Below are positions 16,791-25,756 of a stretch of DNA of 64,000 nt, in pieces. Every line of letters begins with the position of its first letter. Position 1 is the first letter of the stretch. Source of the DNA: Mesorhizobium zhangyense (GTDB lineage: Bacteria > Pseudomonadota > Alphaproteobacteria > Rhizobiales > Rhizobiaceae); NCBI RefSeq assembly GCF_011045115.1, contig NZ_JAAKZG010000012.1, forward strand, positions 111,285 to 175,284, in the 5' to 3' direction. Position numbers and translations under genes: made by a program. The notes beneath the pieces are model-generated. The model worked only from the letters and a program-made list of their open reading frames with translations. It ran no database searches and was not told the origin of the DNA.

Positions 16791-19151
16791 ATGAACAAAC
16801 ACGCTTCCCCCAACCTGAAAGCAGCCAAGATCGCCGGTGGCGTTCACACAGACCAGCGCCACGATTCAGCGCACAAGCATGTCGCCGGCACCGCCGTCTA
16901 TATCGACGACATGCCGGAGCCGGCGGGCACGCTGCATGTCGGCATCGGCCTGTCGAGCGTTGCGCATGGCAAGCTAAAATCGGTCGATCTGTCGGCGGTG
17001 CGGAGCGCGCCCGGTGTGGTTGACGTGCTTACCCATGCCGACGTGCCGGGCGAGAACGACGTCTCGCCGAGCGGCATGCATGACGATCCGGTTTTCGCGG
17101 AAGGCAAGGTGCAATTCCATGGTCAGCCGATCTTTGCCGTCATTGCCGAAACGCGCGAGCAGGGCCGCTCTGCTGCCCGCCTCGCGAAGATCGAATACGA
17201 GGAACTGCCGGGGATCTTCGATATCTGGAACCTCGATCCCGAAAAAGACAAGCAGGTGACGACGCCGCTGACGCTAACGCGCGGCGATGCGGCGGCTGCC
17301 ATCGCAGCGGCACCGCACCGCATCAAGAACCGCATGAAACTCGGCGGCCAGGATCATTTCTATCTCGAGGGCCAGGTGTCGCTGGCGATACCGGGCGAGG
17401 ATGACGAGGTCATCGTCTATTGCTCGACGCAGGGGCCGAGCGAGACGCAGCATCTCGTCGCCCATGTGCTGGGCGTGCCGAGCCATGCCGTGACGGTGGA
17501 AGTGCGGCGCATGGGCGGTGGGTTCGGCGGCAAGGAAACGCAGGCGAACCAATGCGCGGCAATCGCTGCGATCGCCGCCAAGAAGCACGGCAGAGCCGTC
17601 AAGATCAGGCTCGACCGCGACGAGGACATGACCGCCACCGGCAAGCGCCACGACTTCGCCATCGACTATGAGGTCGGCTTCGACGATGAGGGCAATATCC
17701 TCGGCGTCGACTTCATGTTCGCGCTGAATGCCGGCTTTTCCGCCGATCTGTCGGGTCCCGTTGGCGACCGCGCGCTGTTCCACTGCGACAACGCCTATTT
17801 CTATCCGCATGTGCACGCCAAGTCCGCGCCGCTCTACACCAACACGGTTTCCAACACGGCATTTCGTGGCTTCGGCGGCCCGCAGGGCATGGTTGGGGCC
17901 GAGCGCGTCATCGATGAGGTGGCCTTCGCCGTCGGCAAGGACCCGCTCGAAATCCGCAAGCTGAACTTTTATGACCCGATGGGCGCTGAAGGCGAGCGCA
18001 ACGTCACGCCCTATCACCAGAAGGTCGAGGACAACATCATCCACCGCATCGTGGCGGAACTGGCGGAAAGTGCCGACTATGCCGGCCGCCGCCGCACGAT
18101 TGATGCGTTCAATGCCAACAGCCGCTTCATCAAGCGCGGCATGGCGCTGACGCCGGTCAAGTTCGGCATATCCTTCACCAAGACGGAGTCCAACCAGGCC
18201 GGCGCGCTGGTGCATGTCTACAATGACGGCTCCGTGCATATGAACCATGGCGGCACCGAGATGGGGCAGGGGCTGCATCTCAAGGTCGCGCAGGTGGTGG
18301 CCGAGGAGTTCCAGATCGACCTCGACCGCGTCAAGATTACCGCGACGACCACGGCCAAGGTGCCCAATACCGCGCCGACGGCGGCGTCCTCGGGAGCCGA
18401 CCTGAACGGCATGGCGGCGCAGGATGCCGCGCGGCAGATCCGCAAGCGGCTCACCGATTTTGCCGCCGAAAAATATCAGGTGCCGACCGATCAGGTGGTG
18501 TTCCTGCCGAACCGCGTGCGCATCGGCAATCAGGAGATCGGCTTCAACGAACTGGTCAAGCAGGCCTATCTCAACCGCATCCAGTTGTCGGCCGCCGGCT
18601 TCTACAAGACGCCGAAAATCCATTGGGATCGAGCCAAGGGCCGCGGCCATGCCTTCTACTACTACGCCTATGGCGCGGCCTGTTCGGAGGTCTCCATCGA
18701 TACGCTGACCGGCGAATATGTCGTTGAGCGCACGGATATTCTGCACGATACCGGACGCTCGCTGAACCGGGCGATCGACATCGGTCAGGTCGAAGGCGGT
18801 TTCATCCAGGGCATGGGCTGGCTCACCACCGAAGAACTGGTGTGGGACGACAAGGGCCGCCTGCGCACCCATGCGCCTTCGACCTACAAGATCCCGCTCG
18901 CCTCGGACCGGCCGAAAATCTTCAACGTGGCGCTGACGGACTGGTCGCAGGCCTATGAGCCGACGATCCATCGCTCGAAGGCCGTCGGCGAGCCGCCGCT
19001 GCCGCATGGCATGTCGGTGCTGCACGCGTTGTCGGACGCAGTGGCGAGCGTTGCCGATCACAAGATTTGCCCGCGCCTCGACGCGCCCGCCACGCCTGAG
19101 CGTGTGCTGATGGCGGTCGAGCGGCTGAAGGCTGAAGCGGCGGGCAAGTGA
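16791..19151 (+). CDS. xdhB: Xanthine dehydrogenase large subunit (molybdopterin)
   Basis: A 786-aa molybdenum subunit that hydroxylates hypoxanthine and xanthine. Cofactor motifs are GGGFGGKE near residue 243 and AFRGFGGPQG near 358. The active-site Glu lies in KAVGEPPLPHG near 729-739, and ASSGADLNGMA near 530 contacts the cofactor. The ATG at 16791 is chosen over the open frame from 16635, which runs through the repeat. The stop overlaps the xdhC start as GTGA, so the maturation factor is coupled to this subunit. Confidence 0.95.
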   Translation: MNKHASPNLKAAKIAGGVHTDQRHDSAHKHVAGTAVYIDDMPEPAGTLHVGIGLSSVAHGKLKSVDLSAVRSAPGVVDVLTHADVPGENDVSPSGMHDDPVFAEGKVQFHGQPIFAVIAETREQGRSAARLAKIEYEELPGIFDIWNLDPEKDKQVTTPLTLTRGDAAAAIAAAPHRIKNRMKLGGQDHFYLEGQVSLAIPGEDDEVIVYCSTQGPSETQHLVAHVLGVPSHAVTVEVRRMGGGFGGKETQANQCAAIAAIAAKKHGRAVKIRLDRDEDMTATGKRHDFAIDYEVGFDDEGNILGVDFMFALNAGFSADLSGPVGDRALFHCDNAYFYPHVHAKSAPLYTNTVSNTAFRGFGGPQGMVGAERVIDEVAFAVGKDPLEIRKLNFYDPMGAEGERNVTPYHQKVEDNIIHRIVAELAESADYAGRRRTIDAFNANSRFIKRGMALTPVKFGISFTKTESNQAGALVHVYNDGSVHMNHGGTEMGQGLHLKVAQVVAEEFQIDLDRVKITATTTAKVPNTAPTAASSGADLNGMAAQDAARQIRKRLTDFAAEKYQVPTDQVVFLPNRVRIGNQEIGFNELVKQAYLNRIQLSAAGFYKTPKIHWDRAKGRGHAFYYYAYGAACSEVSIDTLTGEYVVERTDILHDTGRSLNRAIDIGQVEGGFIQGMGWLTTEELVWDDKGRLRTHAPSTYKIPLASDRPKIFNVALTDWSQAYEPTIHRSKAVGEPPLPHGMSVLHALSDAVASVADHKICPRLDAPATPERVLMAVERLKAEAAGK

Positions 19152-20080
19152 CACGCAACGCCGAAAGCCTGCGCGCCTTCTTCGACGTGTCGCCGGCGGT
19201 CGCACTCGTCGAGGTGGCAGAGGCAAAGGGTTCGACCCCGCGAGAGGCCGGCACGAAAATGCTGGTTTCGCCTGATGCGATCTTCGGGACTATCGGCGGT
19301 GGCCAACTGGAATTCATGGCGATCGACAAGGCGCGGGAGATGTTGGCGGAAGCGCTCCTCCCTCCCCCTTGCGGGGAGGGTGGCCCGGAGGGTCGGGTGG
19401 GGGTGGCTCAGAATGGTGCGAACCCGTTACCACCCCAACCCCGCTCCGCTTCGCAGATCGAACCTCCCCGCAAGGGGGAGGGTATAGTGCTCGACATCCC
19501 GCTTGGCCCCGAAATCGGCCAATGTTGCGGCGGTCGGGTTAATCTCTCTATCAGCGTGGTCGACGACCCCCTGCGTCAAAACCTGATCGAAGAAGCCCGC
19601 ATCGAGGATGCCAGAAGCCCGCATATCTATGTGTTCGGCGGCGGTCATGTCGGCCATGCGCTGGCTTCGGCCTTTTCTCTCCTGCCGGTTCACGTCATTG
19701 TCGTCGAAACCCGCGCCGAGGCTCTGGAAGGCATGCCGGAATCGACAGAGACGCGGTTGACGCCGATGCCGGAGGAAATGGTGCGCGAGGCACCGGCGGG
19801 CGCTGCCTTCGTCGTGCTGACGCATGACCACGCGCTGGATTTCCTGATTGTCGCGGAAGCGCTGAAGCGCGACGATGCGGCCTATGTCGGCATGATCGGC
19901 TCGAAGACCAAGAAGGCGACGTTCAGGAGCTGGTATCTCAAGACCGCGAACGGCACCGAAGACGCCTTCGCGCGCCTCGTCTCGCCCATCGGCGGCGATG
20001 CGGTGAAGGACAAGCGCCCGGCAGTGATCGCGGCGATGGCCGCGGCCGAGATCATGATGGCGTTGGCAAAAAAAGCCTGA
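19148..20080 (+). CDS. xdhC: Xanthine dehydrogenase accessory protein with an in-frame repeat insertion
   Basis: A 310-aa XdhC-type protein that binds molybdenum cofactor, adds the terminal sulfur ligand with a desulfurase, and hands it to XdhB. The N-terminal domain holds GSTPREAGTKMLV and GTIGGGQLEF. The C-terminal Rossmann domain holds HIYVFGGGHVGHALA near 160-175 and GMIGSKTKKATF near 240. Family members are usually about 265-280 aa. The excess is residues about 71-112, encoded by a palindromic repeat at 19360-19482 that is exactly 41 codons long and open in this frame. The flanking sequence (DKAREMLAEA, then VLDIPLGPEIGQCCGGRV) is normal XdhC. GTG at 19148 overlaps the xdhB stop. The protein may still work if the insert forms a surface loop. 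Confidence 0.9.
   Translation: MTRNAESLRAFFDVSPAVALVEVAEAKGSTPREAGTKMLVSPDAIFGTIGGGQLEFMAIDKAREMLAEALLPPPCGEGGPEGRVGVAQNGANPLPPQPRSASQIEPPRKGEGIVLDIPLGPEIGQCCGGRVNLSISVVDDPLRQNLIEEARIEDARSPHIYVFGGGHVGHALASAFSLLPVHVIVVETRAEALEGMPESTETRLTPMPEEMVREAPAGAAFVVLTHDHALDFLIVAEALKRDDAAYVGMIGSKTKKATFRSWYLKTANGTEDAFARLVSPIGGDAVKDKRPAVIAAMAAAEIMMALAKKA
19360..19482. repeat. Palindromic repeat inserted in frame within xdhC
   Basis: CCCTCCCCCTTGCGGGGAGG at 19360-19379 is matched by its inverse at 19463-19482, enclosing GTGGCCCGGAGGGTCGGGTG and a CCACCCCAACCCCGCTCCG counterpart. The element is 123 bp, a multiple of three, and has no stop in the xdhC frame. It resembles the intergenic repeats elsewhere in the window but belongs to a subtype with CCTTGCGGGG arms. 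Confidence 0.85.
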
Positions 20081-20089
20081 TCTGACGCC

Positions 20090-21010
20090 CTACTTCCCCG
20101 CCAGAATATCCTTGATCAGCCGCTGGCAGCGCTCGGCCATGAAGTCGAGCAGCAGGCGCACTTTCGGGTCCTGCAGGTTCTTGTGCGGATAGACGGCGGC
20201 GAGCTGGATCGGGGTTGGCGGCGTTTCGGGCAGGATCACCTTCAGCCGCCAGTCGCGAATAAAGGGCTCGACCTCGAAACGCGGCTTGTTGACGATGCCG
20301 CGCCCAGACAGCGCCCAGCCGGTCAGGACATCACCATCGTCGGAATCGAACGGCCCATGGACTTCGAATTTGGCCGGGCCGGACGGCGTGTTCAGGGTCC
20401 AGTAGAACTCGCGCATGCCGGGAAAGCGCAGCATCAGGCAGTCGTGCTTCTTGTCCACCAGCTCCTGCGGATGCTGCGGCTCGCCGCGCTGTTCGAGGTA
20501 GGAGGGGGCTGCGACCAGCACGCGCTCGCATTCCATGATGCCGCGCATCCTCAGGCTGGAATCCTCAAGCAGCCCGAGCCGGAAGGCGACGTCGATGCCT
20601 TCCTTCATGATATCGACATTGTGGTCCGACAGGCGAAGCCGCACTTCGATATCGGAATATTTGTCGTGGAAATCGGGAATGCCGGACGCAATCAGCCGCC
20701 GACCCATGCCGAGCGGGGCGGTGACGCGGATCGTGCCGCGCGGCTGGCCTGATAGCGCGCTGACGGCGGCCTCCGCCTCGGTAATCGCCTCCAGCACCTG
20801 CTTGGCCCCGGCATAGAACACGGTGCCTTGTTCGGTCGGCATCAATTGCCGCGTCGTGCGGTTGAACAGGCGCACGCCGAGATGCTTTTCCAGCTCCTTG
20901 ATGCGATTCGACGCGACAGCAGGGGATATCCGCATGTCGCGTCCGGCTGCAGACAGGTTGCCGAGTTCGACGACGCGGACGAAGACGGCGATGTTGTCGA
21001 GATAGGCCAT
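20090..21010 (-). CDS. LysR-family transcriptional regulator
   Basis: A 306-aa LysR-type regulator. The N-terminal winged helix-turn-helix (FVRVVELGNLSAAGRDMRIS, PAVASNRIKELEKHLGVRLF, NRTTRQLMPTEQG) covers residues 9-65, with the effector-binding domain after residue 90. The closest general type is the AaeR/DsdC-like group that carries LSAAGR. It faces xdhC, which ends 9 bases from its own stop, and diverges from puuD across 134 bp. This placement makes it the best candidate regulator of the purine cluster, with a purine intermediate such as urate or xanthine as possible effector. That is inference. Confidence 0.9.
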   Translation of the reverse strand: MAYLDNIAVFVRVVELGNLSAAGRDMRISPAVASNRIKELEKHLGVRLFNRTTRQLMPTEQGTVFYAGAKQVLEAITEAEAAVSALSGQPRGTIRVTAPLGMGRRLIASGIPDFHDKYSDIEVRLRLSDHNVDIMKEGIDVAFRLGLLEDSSLRMRGIMECERVLVAAPSYLEQRGEPQHPQELVDKKHDCLMLRFPGMREFYWTLNTPSGPAKFEVHGPFDSDDGDVLTGWALSGRGIVNKPRFEVEPFIRDWRLKVILPETPPTPIQLAAVYPHKNLQDPKVRLLLDFMAERCQRLIKDILAGK

Positions 21011-21144
21011 GCGTACCCGCTGTTCCGTTGGCGAACGATATAATCATCCTAGTATTTTACATTTTTTTTTGAAAGTCATCGTGCACCTCGCCCCTTTCGG
21101 TTTGGGCGCAAGGCCGTAAAGTCGAGGTGGTAGAGAGGGCCGAC
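21011..21144. promoter_or_regulatory. Divergent promoter region of LysR gene and puuD
   Basis: A 134-bp gap with an AT-rich core (GATATAATCATCCTAGTATT, then a run of nine T). The 12-mer TTTTTGAAAGTC at 21066-21077 is identical to one in the puuE-uraD/uraH promoter at 14454-14465. LysR proteins usually control a divergent neighbour from such a gap. Confidence 0.45.
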
Positions 21145-22365
21145 ATGAACGATTTCGCGATACTATGGGATTGGGTGAGCTTCGCCGTGCGCTGGCTGCA
21201 CGTGATAACGGGCATCGCCTGGATCGGCTCGTCCTTCTATTTCGTCGCGCTCGATCTCGGCCTGCGCCAGCGTCCCGGCCTGCCGCAAGGCGCTTTCGGT
21301 GAGGAATGGCAGGTTCATGGCGGCGGGTTCTACCATATCCAGAAATATCTGGTGGCACCGGCCGAGATGCCCGAGCATCTCACCTGGTTCAAATGGGAGT
21401 CCTACGCCACCTGGATGTCCGGCTTCGCCATGCTGGCAATCGTCTATTATGCCGGCGCGGACCTGTTCCTGATCGACCGCAATGTGCTCGACGTCTCAGT
21501 GCCGGTCGGTATCCTGATTTCGCTGGCCTGCCTGGCGGGTGGCTGGATTGTCTACGATCTTCTGTGCCGCTGGCTGATCGGCAAGGCCGATACCGCGCTG
21601 ATGCTGATCCTTTATGTTATCCTGGTTTTCATGGCCTGGGGCCTGACGCATCTGTTTACCGGGCGTGCGGCCTTCCTGCATCTCGGCGCCATCACCGCCA
21701 CGATCATGTCGGCCAATGTCTTCATGGTCATCATCCCGAACCAGAAGATCGTCGTCGCCGACCTGATCGCGGGCCGCAAGCCCGACCCGAAATACGGCAA
21801 GATCGCCAAGCAGCGCTCGCTGCACAACAACTATCTGACGCTGCCGGTGCTGTTCCTGATGCTGTCGAACCACTATCCGCTGGCGTTCGGCACGCAGTTC
21901 AGCTGGGTGATCGCATCGCTGGTCTTCATCATCGGCGTGCTGATCCGGCATTATTTCAACAGCCTGCACGCCCGCAAGGGCAACCCGACCTGGACGTGGC
22001 TGGCAACCGTCATCCTGTTCATCATCATCGTCTGGCTTTCGACGGTGCCGAAAATCCTGACCGGCGAGCCGAAGACCGCAGCCGCCGACCAGACCTATAT
22101 CGCCTCGTCGCATTTCCCGGCGGTACGCGACACGGTGCTTGGCCGCTGTTCCATGTGCCATGCCGCCGAGCCGGTCTATGAGGGCGTCTATCAGGCCCCG
22201 AAGGGCGTGATCCTCGAAACGGATGAAGCGATTGCAGCCCACGCTCGCGAAATCTATCTCCAGGCCGGGCGCAGTCACGCCATGCCGCCCGGCAATGTTA
22301 CCGCGATTACCCCGCAGGAGCGGGAATTGCTGGTGACCTGGTTCGAAGAGGCGAAGAAGAAATAA
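21145..22365 (+). CDS. puuD: Membrane urate hydroxylase with C-terminal cytochrome c domain
   Basis: A 406-aa inner-membrane enzyme that oxidises urate to 5-hydroxyisourate. It has about eight transmembrane helices over residues 1-305 (first WLHVITGIAWIGSSFYFVAL, with His residues for heme). A C-terminal c-type cytochrome domain carries CSMCH near residue 333 and a likely Met ligand in HAMPPGN near 375. PuuD of this design is the established uricase alternative in many alphaproteobacteria and sends electrons to the respiratory chain. The ATG at 21145 follows GAGAGGG. The guaD ATG lies one base beyond the stop, so both are one transcript. Confidence 0.93.
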   Translation: MNDFAILWDWVSFAVRWLHVITGIAWIGSSFYFVALDLGLRQRPGLPQGAFGEEWQVHGGGFYHIQKYLVAPAEMPEHLTWFKWESYATWMSGFAMLAIVYYAGADLFLIDRNVLDVSVPVGILISLACLAGGWIVYDLLCRWLIGKADTALMLILYVILVFMAWGLTHLFTGRAAFLHLGAITATIMSANVFMVIIPNQKIVVADLIAGRKPDPKYGKIAKQRSLHNNYLTLPVLFLMLSNHYPLAFGTQFSWVIASLVFIIGVLIRHYFNSLHARKGNPTWTWLATVILFIIIVWLSTVPKILTGEPKTAAADQTYIASSHFPAVRDTVLGRCSMCHAAEPVYEGVYQAPKGVILETDEAIAAHAREIYLQAGRSHAMPPGNVTAITPQERELLVTWFEEAKKK

Positions 22366-22366
22366 T

Positions 22367-23689
22367 ATGACGGAAACACTCCTTCGCGGCCGCACGCTTT
22401 CCTTCTTGCGCTGGCCCGACAGCGTCGACGACCACGCCGCCTATCGCTACGAGGAAGACGGCGGCCTGCTGCTGCGCGACGGCACGATCGTTGCCGCCGG
22501 CCCCTATGCGGAAGTCGCCGTACAGGCGGGCGCGGGCGTCCAGGTCATCGACCATCGGCCGCATCTGCTGTTGCCAGGTTTTATCGACGCGCATGTGCAT
22601 GTGCCGCAGATGCACATCATAGCGTCTTATGGCGCCGAGCTGCTCGACTGGCTGAATACCTACACCTTCCCGGAAGAATCGCACTTCCGCGACGCGCAGC
22701 ATGGCCGCCGCATCGCACGGCTGTTCCTGGACGAGATGGTACGGCAGGGCACGACGACGGTCGCGGCCTATTGCTCGGTGCACAGGCAGTCGGCGGAAGC
22801 GTTCTTTGCTGAAGCGCATGACCGCAACATGCTGACCATCGCCGGCAAGGTTATGATGGACCGCAATGCGCCCGAGGGTGTGCTTGACACTCCGCAATCG
22901 AGCTATGACGACACCAAGGCGCTGATCGCCGAATGGCACGGGCGAGGCCGGCAGCATTACGCGGTGACGCCGCGCTTCGCCATCACCTCTTCGCCGGAGC
23001 AGATGGAGATGGCGGGCGCGCTGATGCGCGAGCATCCTGACCTGCATATGCAGACGCATCTATCGGAAAACCACGCCGAGATCGCCTTCACGCAGCAGCT
23101 TTATCCGTGGTCGAAGGACTATACGGATGTCTACGAGCATTACGGGTTGCTCGGTAAAAGGAGCCTGTTCGGCCACTGCATCCACCTTTCCGAGCGCGAG
23201 GCCGATGCCATGTCGGAAACCGGTTCGGTGGCCGTGTTCTGCCCCACTTCCAACCTGTTTCTCGGCTCCGGCCTGTTCGACTACCAGCGGTTCCGGCAGC
23301 GCGAGAAGCCGATCCGCATCGCGGCTGCGACCGATGTCGGCGGCGGCACCAGCTATTCGATGCTGCGTACCATGGACGAGGGCTACAAGGTGATCGCGTT
23401 GAATGGCGAGAAGCTTACCCCCTTCGCCTCGTTCTGGCAGATGACGCTCGGCAACGCACAGGCGCTTTCGCTGGACGACAAGGTCGGGACGCTGGATGCC
23501 GGTACGGACGCGGATATCGTCGTGCTGGATTCTCGTGCAACGCCGGGTATGCGGCTGAGGATGGAGCGGGTGGAGACGCTCGCCGAGGAACTGTTTCTGC
23601 TCCAGACCATGGGCGACGACCGCGCCATCCGCGAGGTCTATGTCGCCGGCAGGCCGGCAAAGAGCACGATGGAATTGGCTGCCGCCTGA
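22367..23689 (+). CDS. guaD: Guanine deaminase, amidohydrolase family
   Basis: A 440-aa metal-dependent amidohydrolase that converts guanine to xanthine, the entry substrate for XdhAB. The zinc ligands are visible: PGFIDAHVHVPQ near residue 70, LHMQTHLSEN near 228, FGHCIHL near 268 and AAATDVGGGTSYSM near 320. The CPTSNLFLGSGLFD segment is typical of guanine deaminases. It begins one base after the puuD stop. Its role fits the rest of the cluster: guanine, xanthine, urate. Confidence 0.93.
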   Translation: MTETLLRGRTLSFLRWPDSVDDHAAYRYEEDGGLLLRDGTIVAAGPYAEVAVQAGAGVQVIDHRPHLLLPGFIDAHVHVPQMHIIASYGAELLDWLNTYTFPEESHFRDAQHGRRIARLFLDEMVRQGTTTVAAYCSVHRQSAEAFFAEAHDRNMLTIAGKVMMDRNAPEGVLDTPQSSYDDTKALIAEWHGRGRQHYAVTPRFAITSSPEQMEMAGALMREHPDLHMQTHLSENHAEIAFTQQLYPWSKDYTDVYEHYGLLGKRSLFGHCIHLSEREADAMSETGSVAVFCPTSNLFLGSGLFDYQRFRQREKPIRIAAATDVGGGTSYSMLRTMDEGYKVIALNGEKLTPFASFWQMTLGNAQALSLDDKVGTLDAGTDADIVVLDSRATPGMRLRMERVETLAEELFLLQTMGDDRAIREVYVAGRPAKSTMELAAA

Positions 23690-23766
23690 TCCGGGCTTGA
23701 CCCACCGTCATCATGTCATAAAACCACGGCATCGATTATCGGCATGGTTGGATCGCGGAGGAAAGA

Positions 23767-24273
23767 TTGGGCGCTGCTGACGATATCCAGACGATCATTC
23801 GGCAGGAGCGCGAGTTGGTGTTTCCTACCTTCGACGAGGCGACCGCCTTTGCCGTGGGTTCGCGCATACGCGACCGGGCGCTGAAGGACGGTTTTGGCAT
23901 CATTGTCGATATCCGGACCTGGGACCGCCCGCTGTTCTATGCCGCCATGCCCGGCTCGAACGCATCCAATCCCGACTGGGCGCGCCGCAAGATCAATGTG
24001 GTGAAACGCTTCCTCAAAAGCACCTACCGCATGGTGCTGGAACAGGATCGCCCCGACCGCTCCTTCAAGCCCAGCGAGGGGCTGGACATCGCTGACTACG
24101 TGCTGGCGGGCGGCGGCTTTCCGGTGACCGTGAAGGGCGCCGGCGTCATCGGCTGCATCACCGTTTCGGGTCTGCCGGAGAGGCAGGATCATGAGGTGGT
24201 GGTTCGTGCCGTGTGCGAGCATCTGGGGCTGGATTATGCGGGGCTGGCGTTGCCGGCTGAGGCAAAGGCTTGA
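23767..24273 (+). CDS. UPF0303/heme-binding-like small protein
   Basis: A 168-aa protein of the UPF0303 (DUF336, HbpS-like) family, whose relatives bind heme or cobalamin or act on small molecules. No catalytic role is established. Recognisable stretches are ELVFPTFDEATAFAVGSRIR, GFGIIVDIRTWDRPLFYAAM and GGGFPVTVKGAGVIGCITVS. The start is read as TTG at 23767, preceded by GCGGAGGAAAGA. No ATG is available before the conserved region begins. It lies 77 bases after guaD on the same strand and may be read through from that operon. Confidence 0.75.
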   Translation: MGAADDIQTIIRQERELVFPTFDEATAFAVGSRIRDRALKDGFGIIVDIRTWDRPLFYAAMPGSNASNPDWARRKINVVKRFLKSTYRMVLEQDRPDRSFKPSEGLDIADYVLAGGGFPVTVKGAGVIGCITVSGLPERQDHEVVVRAVCEHLGLDYAGLALPAEAKA

Positions 24274-24283
24274 AAGGTTGGCG

Positions 24284-24413
24284 CCGCCCCTCATCCGCCT
24301 GCCGGCACCTTCTCCCCGTATAGTGACGGGGAGAAGGAGGCTGGCCGCAACGCCGGCGACCCCCTCTCCCCGTTTTTCACGGGGAGAGGGTAAGGGTGAG
24401 GGGCAGCGCCGCG
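24284..24413. repeat. Palindromic intergenic repeat
   Basis: A composite of two hairpins, CTCCCCGTATAGTGACGGGGAG and CTCCCCGTTTTTCACGGGGAG, between outer GCCCCTCATCCGCC and GGTAAGGGTGAGGGGC ends. It is the reverse-oriented form of the copy between uraH and xdhA. It separates the UPF0303 gene from the glycerate kinase gene. Confidence 0.85.
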
Positions 24414-24446
24414 TTTGTTATTTGATACCGATACGGATGATCGAAC

Positions 24447-25721
24447 GTGGCTGACCTGAAAAACATCGACCCCAAGACCTTCCTAACCTCCATCTTCAAC
24501 GCCGCTGTTGCAGCAGCCGATCCCGAACTGACAATCCGCAGCCACCTGCCGGAAAAGCCCAGGGGCCGCACCATCGTAATCGGCGCTGGCAAAGGGGCGG
24601 CGCAGATGGCGGCGGCGCTGGAGAAGGCGTGGGACGGGCCGCTCGAGGGCGTCATCGTCACGCGCTACGGCTACGCCGCGCCCTGCGAGCGTATCCGCGT
24701 TCTGGAGGCGTCGCACCCGGTGCCGGATGCGGCGGGGATCGAAGCATCGAAGGCGCTGCTCGACATGGTGAGTGGGCTGAGCGCTGACGATCTCGTCATT
24801 GCGCTGGTCTGCGGCGGCGGCTCCGCGCTGCTGCCGTCGCCGCCGGAAGGTTTGACGCTGGCCGACGAAATCGCAGTCAACGAGGCACTGCTCGCCTCCG
24901 GCGCGCCGATCTCGGCGATGAACGCGGTGCGCAAGCATGTCTCGACGATCAAGGGCGGGCGGCTCGCCGCTGCTGCGCATCCGGCGCGTGTCGTATCGCT
25001 TGTCGTTTCCGATATTCCCGGCGACAATCCGGCGCTGGTCGCCTCCGGTCCGACCGTGCCGGACGATGCATCGCGCGCAGATGCGCTGAAGATCGTTGAA
25101 ACCTACGGCATGAAATTGCCGGCGGCTGTGATGGCGCATCTGAATGCGCCCCAAGCAGACGCGCCGCGCCCGGATGACAGCCGTTTCGCTCGCAACGCGG
25201 TTCGGGTGATCGCTTCGGCTGCCGTGTCGCTGGAAGCAGCGGCTGCGGAAGCGAAGAAGCAGGGCGTCGAGGCGGTGATCCTGTCGGATTCGATCGAGGG
25301 TGAGGCACGAGATATCGGCGCGGTCCATGCGGCCATCGCGCGCGAAGTGGCCACGAAAGACCGGCCATTCAAAAAGCCGGTGCTGATCCTGTCGGGCGGC
25401 GAAACCACGGTGACGCTGCGGGCCAAGGGTAAGGGCGGCCGGAACAGCGAATTCCTGCTCGCCTTCGCGCTCGGCATTGATGGTGTGTCCGGTATCCACG
25501 CGCTTGCGGCAGATACGGACGGCATCGATGGTTCGGAAGACAATGCCGGTGCCTTTGCCGACGGCACGAGCGTTGCCCGCATGCGCGCCGGGGGCGTCGA
25601 TGCCAAGGCGATGCTTGCCGCCAACAATGCCTGGACGGCGTTCAATTCGGTCGGCGATTTGTTTGTTCCAGGGCCGACGGGCACGAATGTGAATGATCTC
25701 AGGGCGATATTGGTGCGGTGA
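24447..25721 (+). CDS. Glycerate 2-kinase / MOFRL family protein (TtuD-like)
   Basis: A 424-aa MOFRL-family enzyme that phosphorylates glycerate to 2-phosphoglycerate. Older annotations call relatives hydroxypyruvate reductase TtuD. Family features are TIVIGAGKGAAQMAAALE near residue 42, VCGGGSALLPSPPEGLTLAD near 122, SDIPGDNPALVASGPTVPD near 190 and the C-terminal MOFRL domain with SGGETTVT, GKGGRNSEFLLAFAL and DTDGIDGSEDNAGA. The start is GTG at 24447 with only a weak upstream site. It is the same strand as the purine genes and could channel glyoxylate-derived glycerate into central metabolism, but the linking carboligase and reductase genes are not here. Confidence 0.88.
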   Translation: MADLKNIDPKTFLTSIFNAAVAAADPELTIRSHLPEKPRGRTIVIGAGKGAAQMAAALEKAWDGPLEGVIVTRYGYAAPCERIRVLEASHPVPDAAGIEASKALLDMVSGLSADDLVIALVCGGGSALLPSPPEGLTLADEIAVNEALLASGAPISAMNAVRKHVSTIKGGRLAAAAHPARVVSLVVSDIPGDNPALVASGPTVPDDASRADALKIVETYGMKLPAAVMAHLNAPQADAPRPDDSRFARNAVRVIASAAVSLEAAAAEAKKQGVEAVILSDSIEGEARDIGAVHAAIAREVATKDRPFKKPVLILSGGETTVTLRAKGKGGRNSEFLLAFALGIDGVSGIHALAADTDGIDGSEDNAGAFADGTSVARMRAGGVDAKAMLAANNAWTAFNSVGDLFVPGPTGTNVNDLRAILVR

Positions 25722-25756
25722 TTGCTCTTCCTTGTCGCAGGGCTTCGCATTTGAAA

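Noticed and set aside
23696..23724. CTTGAC as a -35 promoter element before the UPF0303 gene
   Set aside because: No acceptable -10 element follows at 16-18 bases, so it was not annotated.
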